Source: Nesterenkonia lutea (GTDB taxonomy: Bacteria; Actinomycetota; Actinomycetes; Actinomycetales; Micrococcaceae). Taken from it: DNA of 64,000 nt. The notes under the pieces were generated by a model. The model worked only from the letters and a program-made list of their open reading frames with translations, had not been told where the DNA came from and made no database searches. Made by a program: the position numbers and the translations under genes. Location of the stretch: positions 1,364,001-1,428,000 of the forward strand of contig NZ_JADBED010000001.1 in NCBI RefSeq assembly GCF_014873955.1, in the 5' to 3' direction. Shown here one piece after another: positions 29,067 through 36,787 of this stretch (positions within the stretch are counted from its first letter, which is position 1; every line of letters starts with the position of its first letter).

Positions 29067-31208
29067 TCAGTCGTCGCCCTCCCCCGGCTCGGACTCCACA
29101 GCCTCGGCGCCACCCGGCTCCGCCGCCTCCGCGTCACCCGGCTCGGACTCTCCCGCCGGGGGCGGCGGGAGCTCCGCCTCGGCATGGAGGTGGTCGAGGA
29201 TCTTCTGTGCGGTGTCCCTGCCCAGACCCGGGACCTCACAGATCTCCTCCAGCGTGGCCTTCCTCAGGTTCGCGACCGATCCGAAATGGCCGACGACGGC
29301 GGCTCGGCGGCTCGGTCCCAGGCCCGGCACATCGTCCAGCGCGGAGGCCGTCATCTGTTTGGACCGCTTGGACCGGTGGTAGGCGATGGCGAACCGGTGT
29401 GCCTCGTCACGGATGCGCTGGAGCATGTACAGCGCCTCGGAGGAGCGCGGGAGCACGAGCGGGAAGTCGTCCTCGGGCAGCCAGACCTCCTCGAGCCGCT
29501 TGGCCAGGCCGATGACGGGAAGATCGGTGATGCCCAGGTCGATCAGGGCGTGCTGGGCCGCGTTGACCTGGGGCTGACCGCCGTCGACCACCACCAGGCT
29601 CGGCGGGTAGGCGAAGCGCTCGACCTCGCGCTCGACCACGGTGGAGGCCAGTGCGCCCACCTCTGCCTCGGCTCCGGGCCTCGCCGGAGCCTCGCCGAGG
29701 GCGCCGGACAGCGACGCGGTCTCGGGGAGAGCGTCAGACTCCGGAGCCTCGACGACCTCGGTGGGCTCCGTCGCCTCCGTGGAGCGTTCCTGGTCCCTGA
29801 GATGCCGGGCGAAGCGTCGGCTGATCACGTCATACATGGCCGAGGTGTCATCGCGCGCGGCGTCACCCTTGACGGAGAAGCGGCGGTAGTCGCGCTTCTT
29901 CGCCAGTCCGTCCTCGAGCACCACCATGGAGGCGACCACATTGGTCCCGGAGGTGTGCGAGATGTCGAAGCACTCGATGCGCAGCAGAGGCTCGACGGCG
30001 CCCAGGGCCTCCTGCAGATCACGCAGGGCCGCCGAGCGAGTGGTGATGTCCGAGCTGCGCCGGGCCTTGTGCAGCCTCAGCGCCTGTGCGGCGTTCTCCT
30101 GCACCGTGCCCAGCAGGGCCGCCTTGTCCCCACGCTGGGGCACGCGCAGGCTGATCTGGGTGCGCCCCGCGCCGGCGTCGCTGCGCAGCTGACGGAGCCA
30201 GTCAGAGATCTCCTCAGCGTTGTCCGGCAGCGCGGGAACCAGCACCTCAGGCGGGATCCGCTCCGTGTCTGCCATGGAGCCGTAGACCTGCATCAGCAGC
30301 TGCTCGACCATCGCGCCGGCGTCGGTGTCCTCCACCTTCTCCACGACCCAGCCGCGCTGGCCCCTGATCCGTCCCTGCCGGACATGGAAGACCTGGACCG
30401 CAGCCTCCAGCTCGTCCTCGGCGAAGGCGAAGATGTCGGCCTCGGTGTCCTCGGAGAGCACCACGGAGTTGCGTTCGAAGACTCTGCGGATGGCTTCCAG
30501 GTCATCGCGGTGGCGACCGGCGTCCTCATAGCGCAGCTCGGCCACCGCCTGCTTCATCTGGTTCTCGATCCGGCGCAGGTGCGGGCCGGGGTTGCCGGCC
30601 ATGACCTCGCAGAACTCCTCCGCCAGGGCGCGGTGATCCTCCTCGCTGATCTCGCCCACGCAGGGGGCGGAGCATTTGCCGATGTAGCCGAGCAGGCATG
30701 GCCTTCCGGAGGCCTTGGCGCGTTTGAAGACCCCGGCGGAGCAGCTGCGCACCGGGAAGACCCGCAGCATCGTGTCCACCGTCTCGCGGATGGCCTTGGC
30801 CGGGTGGAATGGCCCGTAGTACTTCACCCCGGGCTTCTTGTCCCCACGCATGACCTGCACCCGCGGGTATTTCTCATTCATGGTGACCGCGAGGTACGGG
30901 TAGGACTTGTCGTCCCGGTACATGATGTTGAACCGGGGCGTGTGCTGCTTGATCCAGGTGTATTCGAGCTGGATCGCCTCCAGCTCCGAGCCGACGACGG
31001 TCCATTCCACCCTGGCGGCGGCGTGGACCATCGCGTAGGTCTTCGGCGGGAGCGTCCCCACCCGGGCGAAGTAGGAGTTCAGCCGGGAACGCAGGTTCTT
31101 GGCCTTGCCGACATAGACCACTCGTCCGTGCGGGTCGATGAACCGGTAGACCCCGGGACTGGTGGGGATCTCCCCGGGTCTCGGTCGATAGGAGCTCGGG
31201 TCAGTCAT
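29067..31208 (-). CDS. uvrC: Excinuclease ABC subunit UvrC
   Basis: UvrC cuts DNA on both sides of a lesion in nucleotide excision repair. The 713-residue protein has the GIY-YIG nuclease (GVYRFIDPHGRVVYVGKA, 19-36), a UVR motif near 212-245, the RNase H-like second nuclease (IECFDISHTSG, VVDGGQPQVNAA) and helix-hairpin-helix repeats (DDVPGLGPSRRAAVV). Two oddities: an Ala/Glu/Pro-rich insertion at about 472-533 that splits the RNase H domain, and a low-complexity acidic tail of about 35 residues. Its start overlaps the upstream acyltransferase by eight bases. Confidence 0.96.
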   Translation of the reverse strand: MTDPSSYRPRPGEIPTSPGVYRFIDPHGRVVYVGKAKNLRSRLNSYFARVGTLPPKTYAMVHAAARVEWTVVGSELEAIQLEYTWIKQHTPRFNIMYRDDKSYPYLAVTMNEKYPRVQVMRGDKKPGVKYYGPFHPAKAIRETVDTMLRVFPVRSCSAGVFKRAKASGRPCLLGYIGKCSAPCVGEISEEDHRALAEEFCEVMAGNPGPHLRRIENQMKQAVAELRYEDAGRHRDDLEAIRRVFERNSVVLSEDTEADIFAFAEDELEAAVQVFHVRQGRIRGQRGWVVEKVEDTDAGAMVEQLLMQVYGSMADTERIPPEVLVPALPDNAEEISDWLRQLRSDAGAGRTQISLRVPQRGDKAALLGTVQENAAQALRLHKARRSSDITTRSAALRDLQEALGAVEPLLRIECFDISHTSGTNVVASMVVLEDGLAKKRDYRRFSVKGDAARDDTSAMYDVISRRFARHLRDQERSTEATEPTEVVEAPESDALPETASLSGALGEAPARPGAEAEVGALASTVVEREVERFAYPPSLVVVDGGQPQVNAAQHALIDLGITDLPVIGLAKRLEEVWLPEDDFPLVLPRSSEALYMLQRIRDEAHRFAIAYHRSKRSKQMTASALDDVPGLGPSRRAAVVGHFGSVANLRKATLEEICEVPGLGRDTAQKILDHLHAEAELPPPPAGESEPGDAEAAEPGGAEAVESEPGEGDD

Positions 31209-31947
31209 CGGCCTCCGCCGGCGGCGCGTTGTAGCTGGCCACCCGCTCCTGACCGCTGAGTGCGGCGATGGCGTCCATGATCTGGTCGGTGGCCTGTCGG
31301 CGCGCGGGCAGCGGGTGCTTCTCCCCCAGCTTCGGAAAGTGCAGCGGCTCTCCCACGTGCATCTCGAAGGTATGTGGCCGGATCATGTGCGAGTCGGGCT
31401 TCTGCAGCGACTCGGTGCCGCGCAGCCCGACAGGGACCACGGGCAGCCCGGTGGCCACGGCGAGCCAGCCCACCCCGTTCTTGCCGCGGTAGAGCCGTCC
31501 GTCGCGGCTCCGCGTGCCTTCGGGGTAGATCCCCACGCCGTGGCCCGCCGACGCGATGGAGCCCAGACTGTAGAGGGCCTCCACCGAGGCCGACTGTCGC
31601 TGTCGCTCCACCGGGACAGAGCCCACGGATTCGAAGAAGAGCTTCATCGCGCGGCCGCGGATACCGGTCTGGGTGAAGTACTCGGCCTTGGCGAAGAAGC
31701 TCACCGGTCGCGGGAACACGGCCTGTATGAGCACCGAGTCCAGGAAGGAGAGGTGGTTGGAGGCGACGATGAACCCGCCGACGGTCGGAGTGTTCTCCAG
31801 ACCTGTGATCGTCGGACGGCAGCCCAGCTTCACCGCGATCGCGAAGGCTTTGCGGATCGCATCATGGGTGACGACGCGCTCTGGCTCGTGCGCATCGGGG
31901 GTGGTGCTCACCTGGTGTGCCTCCGCGGGGTTGCTGATCCGTGACAT
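31201..31947 (-). CDS. 1-acyl-sn-glycerol-3-phosphate acyltransferase (PlsC family)
   Basis: A 248-residue membrane-associated acyltransferase that adds the second acyl chain in phosphatidic acid synthesis. NHLSFLD (the HX4D motif, about 64-70), SVPVERQ, YPEGTRSRDG (the EGTRS motif) and VVPVGLRG are all present in order. Actinobacterial genomes usually have several such paralogues, so the exact substrate is uncertain. The ATG at 31947 lies inside the first unit of a 19-bp tandem repeat. Its end overlaps uvrC by eight bases, so the two are co-expressed. Confidence 0.9.
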   Translation of the reverse strand: MSRISNPAEAHQVSTTPDAHEPERVVTHDAIRKAFAIAVKLGCRPTITGLENTPTVGGFIVASNHLSFLDSVLIQAVFPRPVSFFAKAEYFTQTGIRGRAMKLFFESVGSVPVERQRQSASVEALYSLGSIASAGHGVGIYPEGTRSRDGRLYRGKNGVGWLAVATGLPVVPVGLRGTESLQKPDSHMIRPHTFEMHVGEPLHFPKLGEKHPLPARRQATDQIMDAIAALSGQERVASYNAPPAEADD

Positions 31948-31992
31948 GCGTGCTGGTCCGTGACGTGCGTGCCGATCCGTGACCTGGTCGCT
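31936..31992. repeat. 19-bp tandem repeat, three units
   Basis: Units at 31936, 31955 and 31974 follow GATCCGTGACATGCGTGCT with a few changes; the third is degraded at its end. The acyltransferase start codon is in the first unit, so copy number changes would alter its leader only. Confidence 0.75.
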
Positions 31993-32011
31993 GGGCTGAG
32001 AAGCGGCGGGT

Positions 32012-35008
32012 TCACTTTAGCAGTGCTGCGAGGAACCTGCCGGTGTGTGATCCGGTCTCCTCTGCGCTGGCTGCGACCTTCTCCGGAGTCCCCTGGGCGA
32101 CGACGAGCCCGCCGCCGCTGCCCCCTTCGGGGCCCAGGTCGATGACCCAGTCGGAGGACTTGATCACGTCGAGGTTGTGCTCGATGGTGATCACGCTGTT
32201 GCCCTTCTCCACCAGTCCCTGCAGGACCTGGAGCAGCTTGCGGATGTCCTCGAAGTGCAGTCCGGTGGTGGGTTCGTCGAGCACGTAGACGCTGCGCCCG
32301 TTGGACCGGCGCTGCAGCTCCGAGGCCAGCTTCACGCGCTGCGCCTCGCCGCCGGAGAGCGTGGTGGCGGACTGGCCGAGCCGCACGTAGCCCAGGCCCA
32401 CTTCGACCAGGGTGTTCAGGTGCCGGGCGATCGGGGCGAAGGCGGCGAAGAACTCCGCGGCCTCCTCGATCGGCATGTCGAGCACCTCGGCGATGTTCTT
32501 GTTCTTGTACTTCACCTCGAGGGTCTCCCGGTTGTACCGGGCTCCATGGCAGACCTCGCAGGGCACGTAGACGTCGGGCAGGAAGTTCATCTCGATCTTC
32601 AACGTGCCGTCGCCGGAGCAGGACTCGCAGCGTCCGCCCTTGATGTTGAAGGAGAATCTTCCGGGCTGGTAGCCGCGGGTCTTGGACTCCGGGGCCTGGG
32701 CGAAGAGCTTGCGGACGTGGTCGAAGACCCCGGTGTAGGTGGCCGGGTTGGAGCGGGGGGTGCGACCGATCGGTGACTGGTCCACGTGGATCACCTTGTC
32801 CAGGTGATCGTCGATCCCGTCGATGCGACGGTGCCGGCCGGGGACCTGCTTGGCGCCGTTGAGCTTGTTCGCCAGTGACTTGTAGAGGATCTCGTTGATC
32901 AGCGTGGACTTGCCGGAGCCGGAGACGCCGGTGACGGAGAGGAAGATCCCCAGCGGGATCTCCACGGAGACCTTGTCCAGGTTGTTCTCCTGGGCCTCGA
33001 TCACCTTGAGCATCCGAGTCTTGTCCACCGGGCGGCGCTGCGCCGGGATGGGAATGCTGCGGCGGCCGGAGAGGTAGTCACCGGTGATGGAATGGACGTT
33101 CTCGCGCAGTCCCTGCACGGACCCGGAGTGCACGATCTCGCCGCCGCGCTCACCGGCGCCCGGTCCGATGTCCACGATCCAGTCGGCCTCGGCGATGGTG
33201 TCCTCGTCGTGTTCGACCACGATCAAGGTGTTGCCGAGGTCACGCAGCCGGGTGAGCGTCTGGATCAGCCGGGCGTTGTCACGCTGGTGCAGCCCGATGG
33301 AGGGCTCGTCCAGGACGTAGAGCACTCCGACCAGGCCCGAGCCGATCTGGGTGGCGAGCCGGATCCGCTGGGCCTCGCCGCCGGAGAGCGTGCCGGCGGC
33401 GCGCTCCAGATTCAGGTAGCTCAGACCGACGTCGAGCAGGAAGTTCAGCCGGGCCAGGATCTCCTTGAGCACCTGGTCGGCGATGGTGGCGTCACGGGCG
33501 GAGAGCTCCACGGTGGTGAAGAACTCGGCGCACTTGTCCAGCGGAAGCCGGGCGATCTCCGCGATGGAGGCGCCCTGCACGGTGACCGCGAGGGCGGCGG
33601 GATTCAGCCGCTGGCCGTTGCAGGCGGGGCAGGGGATCTGGCGCATGTACTGCTCGTAGCGGTCCCGGGCGTTGTCCGACTCCACCTCGAGGTGCTTGCG
33701 CGAGATGTAGGAGAGGACCCCTTCGAAGCCGGTGGAGTAGGTGCGCTCCCGGCCGAAGCGGTTGCGATACTGCACCACGACCTTGTGGTTGCGTCCGTGC
33801 AGCAGCGCCTTCTGCGCCTTCTTGGGCAGGTCCTTCCAGGGGGTGCGCACCGAGAAGTCCAGCTCCTTGGAGAGCCCGGTGATCAGCCGCAGCCAGTACT
33901 CCTTGGACGCCTTCCCCAGTGCCCACGGCGCGATGGCGCCGCCCTCGAGGGAGAGCGTGTCATCGGGGATCACCAGGTCGGTGTCCACCTCCAGGCTGGA
34001 GCCGATGCCGGAGCAGACCTCGCAGGCGCCGAAGGGGTTGTTGAAGGAGAAGGAGCGCGGCTCGATCTCATCCAGCGCCAGCGGGTGCTCGTTCGGGCAG
34101 GCCAGGTTCTCGGAGAACGGCCGCTGCTTCGGGCCGGTGAGGCCTTCGGGGACCCGATCGTTGGTGGGATGGCCGTCGTCGTCGAGGTCGACCAGGTCGA
34201 TGACCAGGCGCCCGTCGGCGAGCTTCAGCGCGGTCTCCACCGAGTCGGTGAGCCGCTGGCGCATGCCCTCGCGGATCACCAGCCTGTCGATGACCACCTC
34301 GATCTGGTGCTTATAGGTCTTCTCCAGCGTGGGCGGCTCGGACAGCTGGATGATCTCGCCGTCGACGATGGCGCGGGAGAAGCCCTCACTGGCGAGGTCG
34401 CGGAAGAGGTCCTTGAACTCTCCCTTGCGGCCGCGGACCACCGGGGCCAGCACCTGGAAGCGGGTCTTCTCGGGGAAGCCGAGGACCTGGTCGACGATCT
34501 GCTGCGGGGTCTGGCGCTCGATCTTCTCATCGCAGATGGGGCAGTGCGGGATCCCGATCCTCGCCCAGAGCAGGCGCAGATAGTCGTGGATCTCGGTGAC
34601 CGTGCCCACGGTGGAGCGGGGGTTCTTGGAAGTGGACTTCTGGTCGATGGAGACCGCTGGGGAGAGCCCCTCGATGAAGTCGATGTCAGGCTTGTCCACC
34701 CGGCCCAGGAACTGCCTGGCGTAGGCGGAGAGGGATTCGACGTAGCGCCGCTGTCCCTCGGCGAAGATGGTGTCGAAGGCGAGCGAGGACTTGCCCGAGC
34801 CGGAGAGGCCGGTGAACACGATGAAGGAGTTGCGCGGCAGCTCGACCGTGACGTCTTTGAGGTTGTGCTCGCGCGCCCCCTGGACCACGATCCGGTCGGC
34901 CTCGGCATGACCGATCACCCCGTTGGTGGCGGATCTTCTTCGCGCACCCTCGGCGTAGTAGTCGTCCACGGATTCTATGATGGCTGTTTCGGCTGCTCGC
35001 TCTGACAC
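32012..35008 (-). CDS. uvrA: Excinuclease ABC subunit UvrA
   Basis: Damage-recognition ATPase of nucleotide excision repair. The 998-residue protein has two ABC modules (Walker [11 protein letters not shown] and [10 protein letters not shown]), two LSGGEAQR signatures, and the zinc-binding cysteines in [27 protein letters not shown] and [13 protein letters not shown] place the start at the GTG at 35006-35008, seven bases after a TACACT box. The frame is open further to a TTG at 35044, but that lies inside the LexA box. The N-terminus has about 38 residues before the usual [14 protein letters not shown]. No other gene follows in the unit. Confidence 0.96.
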   Translation of the reverse strand: MSERAAETAIIESVDDYYAEGARRRSATNGVIGHAEADRIVVQGAREHNLKDVTVELPRNSFIVFTGLSGSGKSSLAFDTIFAEGQRRYVESLSAYARQFLGRVDKPDIDFIEGLSPAVSIDQKSTSKNPRSTVGTVTEIHDYLRLLWARIGIPHCPICDEKIERQTPQQIVDQVLGFPEKTRFQVLAPVVRGRKGEFKDLFRDLASEGFSRAIVDGEIIQLSEPPTLEKTYKHQIEVVIDRLVIREGMRQRLTDSVETALKLADGRLVIDLVDLDDDGHPTNDRVPEGLTGPKQRPFSENLACPNEHPLALDEIEPRSFSFNNPFGACEVCSGIGSSLEVDTDLVIPDDTLSLEGGAIAPWALGKASKEYWLRLITGLSKELDFSVRTPWKDLPKKAQKALLHGRNHKVVVQYRNRFGRERTYSTGFEGVLSYISRKHLEVESDNARDRYEQYMRQIPCPACNGQRLNPAALAVTVQGASIAEIARLPLDKCAEFFTTVELSARDATIADQVLKEILARLNFLLDVGLSYLNLERAAGTLSGGEAQRIRLATQIGSGLVGVLYVLDEPSIGLHQRDNARLIQTLTRLRDLGNTLIVVEHDEDTIAEADWIVDIGPGAGERGGEIVHSGSVQGLRENVHSITGDYLSGRRSIPIPAQRRPVDKTRMLKVIEAQENNLDKVSVEIPLGIFLSVTGVSGSGKSTLINEILYKSLANKLNGAKQVPGRHRRIDGIDDHLDKVIHVDQSPIGRTPRSNPATYTGVFDHVRKLFAQAPESKTRGYQPGRFSFNIKGGRCESCSGDGTLKIEMNFLPDVYVPCEVCHGARYNRETLEVKYKNKNIAEVLDMPIEEAAEFFAAFAPIARHLNTLVEVGLGYVRLGQSATTLSGGEAQRVKLASELQRRSNGRSVYVLDEPTTGLHFEDIRKLLQVLQGLVEKGNSVITIEHNLDVIKSSDWVIDLGPEGGSGGGLVVAQGTPEKVAASAEETGSHTGRFLAALLK

Positions 35009-35015
35009 GTCCTCC

Positions 35016-35044
35016 AGTGTAGAACCCCCGGGGGACTCGAACAA
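35016..35044 (-). promoter_or_regulatory. uvrA promoter
   Basis: On the minus strand a -35 TTGTTC (35039-35044) and a -10 TACACT (35016-35021) are exactly 17 bp apart. The -10 lies seven bases before the GTG start, so transcription should begin at the start codon itself. The -35 overlaps the LexA box. Confidence 0.7.
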
Positions 35045-35052
35045 ACGTTCGA
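35037..35052. promoter_or_regulatory. LexA (SOS) box of uvrA
   Basis: TCGAACAAACGTTCGA matches the actinobacterial/Bacillus LexA consensus TCGAACnnnnGTTCGA at every fixed position. It covers the uvrA -35, so LexA would block RNA polymerase. The divergent HAD gene starts 63 bp away and could be affected less directly. Confidence 0.88.
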
Positions 35053-35102
35053 AATGTCACAGTGAGCCCCGCCACGGCCTGCTCCACGCGCTCGCCTCAT
35101 GG

Positions 35103-35108
35103 CAGAAT
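35103..35108 (+). promoter_or_regulatory. -10 box of the HAD hydrolase gene (leaderless)
   Basis: CAGAAT lies six bases before the GTG at 35115. It is a weaker match than the others in the window. Confidence 0.35.
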
Positions 35109-35114
35109 GGCGCG

Positions 35115-35924
35115 GTGAACTCTGACTCCCCCGCCGCACCGGCCGCCGCACGCCCCACCGAGGTATCACCCGGAACATCAGCCGGCCTCCGGGCGGTGAT
35201 CTTCGACCTCGACGGCACGCTGGTGGATCCGGCCGGGGCGATCACCAGCGGCATCGCGCATGCACTCGACGTCCACGGGATCGAGGTGCCGGACCAGGAG
35301 CGGCTCGACGCGTTCGTCGGTCCGCCGCTGGCCGCCTCACTGGCGAGTCTGCCCGGAGTCACCGAGGCGCTGATCCCCTCCATCGTCGAGGAGTATCGGC
35401 AGCGCTACCTCGCCGAGGGCATGCAGGCCAGCCGGGTCTACCCCGGTGTGGAGGAGCTGCTGCGCACGCTGAACGAGGCAGGGGTGGTCTGCGCGGTGGC
35501 GACCTCGAAGCCCACCGGGCTGGCCGAGCAGCTGCTGAGCATCCAGGGCCTCCGTGGGCATTTCGCCGCGGTGCACGGCTCCCCCGAGGACGAGTCGATC
35601 CCTCATGCCGGCAAGGGCCCCATCGTCGGGGCCGCGCTGGCGGCGATCGGCCTGGACCCGGACGAGGGTCCGCTGGACGCCTCGACCCCAGAGACCGAAG
35701 AGACACCAGAGGCCAGAGTCGTCATGGTCGGTGACCGGGTCTTCGACGTCGCGGGTGCCGCCGCCCATGGGATGCGCTGCATCGGGGTGCGCTGGGGCTA
35801 TGCGCCCGAAGGAGAGCTGGAGCAGGCCGGGGCGGACCCGATCGTCAGCACTGCCGAGCAGCTCCGACAGGCGCTGCTGACCGCCGGGGTCCTGACCCGG
35901 CCAGCCCCGTCCGCAGCGCACTGA
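35115..35924 (+). CDS. HAD family hydrolase (phosphoglycolate phosphatase-like)
   Basis: A 269-residue phosphatase with HAD motif I VIFDLDGTLVDP (about 28-39), an alpha-helical C1 cap, motif II VATSKPTG, a Lys in AGKGPIVGAAL, and motif IV VMVGDRVFDVAGAAAHG. It resembles Gph/pyrophosphatase-type members, whose substrates range from phosphoglycolate to AMP. Residues 1-25 are an Ala/Pro/Ser-rich lead and about 190-205 is an acidic insertion. The start GTG is chosen by the CAGAAT box and length. Divergent to uvrA; a role in handling damage products such as phosphoglycolate from oxidised DNA is possible. Confidence 0.85.
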   Translation: MNSDSPAAPAAARPTEVSPGTSAGLRAVIFDLDGTLVDPAGAITSGIAHALDVHGIEVPDQERLDAFVGPPLAASLASLPGVTEALIPSIVEEYRQRYLAEGMQASRVYPGVEELLRTLNEAGVVCAVATSKPTGLAEQLLSIQGLRGHFAAVHGSPEDESIPHAGKGPIVGAALAAIGLDPDEGPLDASTPETEETPEARVVMVGDRVFDVAGAAAHGMRCIGVRWGYAPEGELEQAGADPIVSTAEQLRQALLTAGVLTRPAPSAAH

Positions 35925-35938
35925 GGGTCCTCCCCGAG

Positions 35939-36004
35939 CATCCTCCAGGCGTTCCCCGGTCACTCTCCAGGCGTTCCCACGCCGCTCTCCAGCCGTTCGT
36001 CCGG
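35939..36004. repeat. 22-bp tandem repeat, three units
   Basis: Units at 35939, 35961 and 35983 follow CA-CTCTCCAGGCGTTCCC with changes in the last bases. It starts 15 bp after the HAD gene stop and ends 76 bp before the next gene. Confidence 0.75.
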
Positions 36005-36066
36005 CCGCTCCCTCAGAGCCGGACCTGGGACTGCCGGTCTCGTGGCCCCGCGAGGGCGGCAGACCC

Positions 36067-36072
36067 TAGACT
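36067..36072 (+). promoter_or_regulatory. -10 box of the MBL-helicase-iminopeptidase operon (leaderless)
   Basis: TAGACT is seven bases before the ATG at 36080. No ribosome site lies between. Confidence 0.55.
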
Positions 36073-36079
36073 GACCCCT

Positions 36080-36787
36080 ATGGCATCTGACAGTTCTCTG
36101 ATCTACGACCTCCCTGCGATCACGCTTCGGCGCATCTCCGTCTCTGAGATGAACAACAACGTGTATCTGCTGACCGCAAAGAAGTCCGGGGCCCAGGTGC
36201 TGATCGATGCGGCCGACGACGCCGGCGCCATCCGGGGTCTGCTCTCCTCCGCCGCCGGGGACACTCCCTGCCCGCTGGAGCTGACCGCGGTGCTGACCAC
36301 GCATTCGCACTGGGATCACATTCGTGCGCTGGAGGAGCTGGTCGATGCTCCCGGCTCACCCGCGGCGCCCGGCGCTGGGAGCAGCGGCTCCCGCCCCGAG
36401 GTGGCCGCCGGCGCCGAGGACGCTGCCAGCATCGAGGCCGAGAAGAACGTCACCGTCGAGCGGCGGCTGGGCCACGGCGATGAACTCTCCTATGACGGGA
36501 TCTCCCTGGACGTGATCCATCTGCGCGGGCACACCCCCGGATCCATGGCCTTCGTCTATCCGGTGGAGGACGGCCCCACGCACATCTTCACCGGCGACTC
36601 CTTGTTCCCCGGCGGGGTCGGCAAGACGTGGTCGGACGAGGACTTCACCGCGCTGCTCGATGATGTGCAGGCGCGGCTCTTCGACGTCTATGAGGACGAC
36701 ACCATCGTTCATCCCGGCCACGGCGACCCCACGACGCTGGGCGCCGAACGCGACCAGCTTCCCGCATGGCGGGAACGCGGCTGGTGA
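36080..36787 (+). CDS. MBL-fold metallo-hydrolase (glyoxalase II-like)
   Basis: A 235-residue zinc hydrolase with the metal motif THSHWDH (74-80), further ligands in HLRGHTPGSMAF and FTGDSLFPGG, and the last His in VHPGHGDPT. This set is that of glyoxalase II and related thioesterases; in mycothiol organisms such enzymes may act on S-acyl mycothiol (inference). A 35-residue Ala/Gly/Pro/Ser insertion follows the first motif. Its TGA overlaps the GTG of the helicase gene (GTGA), so the pair is translationally coupled. Confidence 0.88.
   Translation: MASDSSLIYDLPAITLRRISVSEMNNNVYLLTAKKSGAQVLIDAADDAGAIRGLLSSAAGDTPCPLELTAVLTTHSHWDHIRALEELVDAPGSPAAPGAGSSGSRPEVAAGAEDAASIEAEKNVTVERRLGHGDELSYDGISLDVIHLRGHTPGSMAFVYPVEDGPTHIFTGDSLFPGGVGKTWSDEDFTALLDDVQARLFDVYEDDTIVHPGHGDPTTLGAERDQLPAWRERGW

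Noticed and set aside
29040..31259. 739-residue plus-strand ORF opposite uvrC
   Set aside because: UvrC on the minus strand has all domains; the plus product is low-complexity with no recognisable fold.
33092..35005. 637-residue plus-strand ORF opposite uvrA
   Set aside because: Shadow of uvrA; no motif and no ribosome site.
35009..35044. TTG at 35044 as the uvrA start
   Set aside because: It lies inside the LexA box and upstream of the -10, so it would not be transcribed from the visible promoter.
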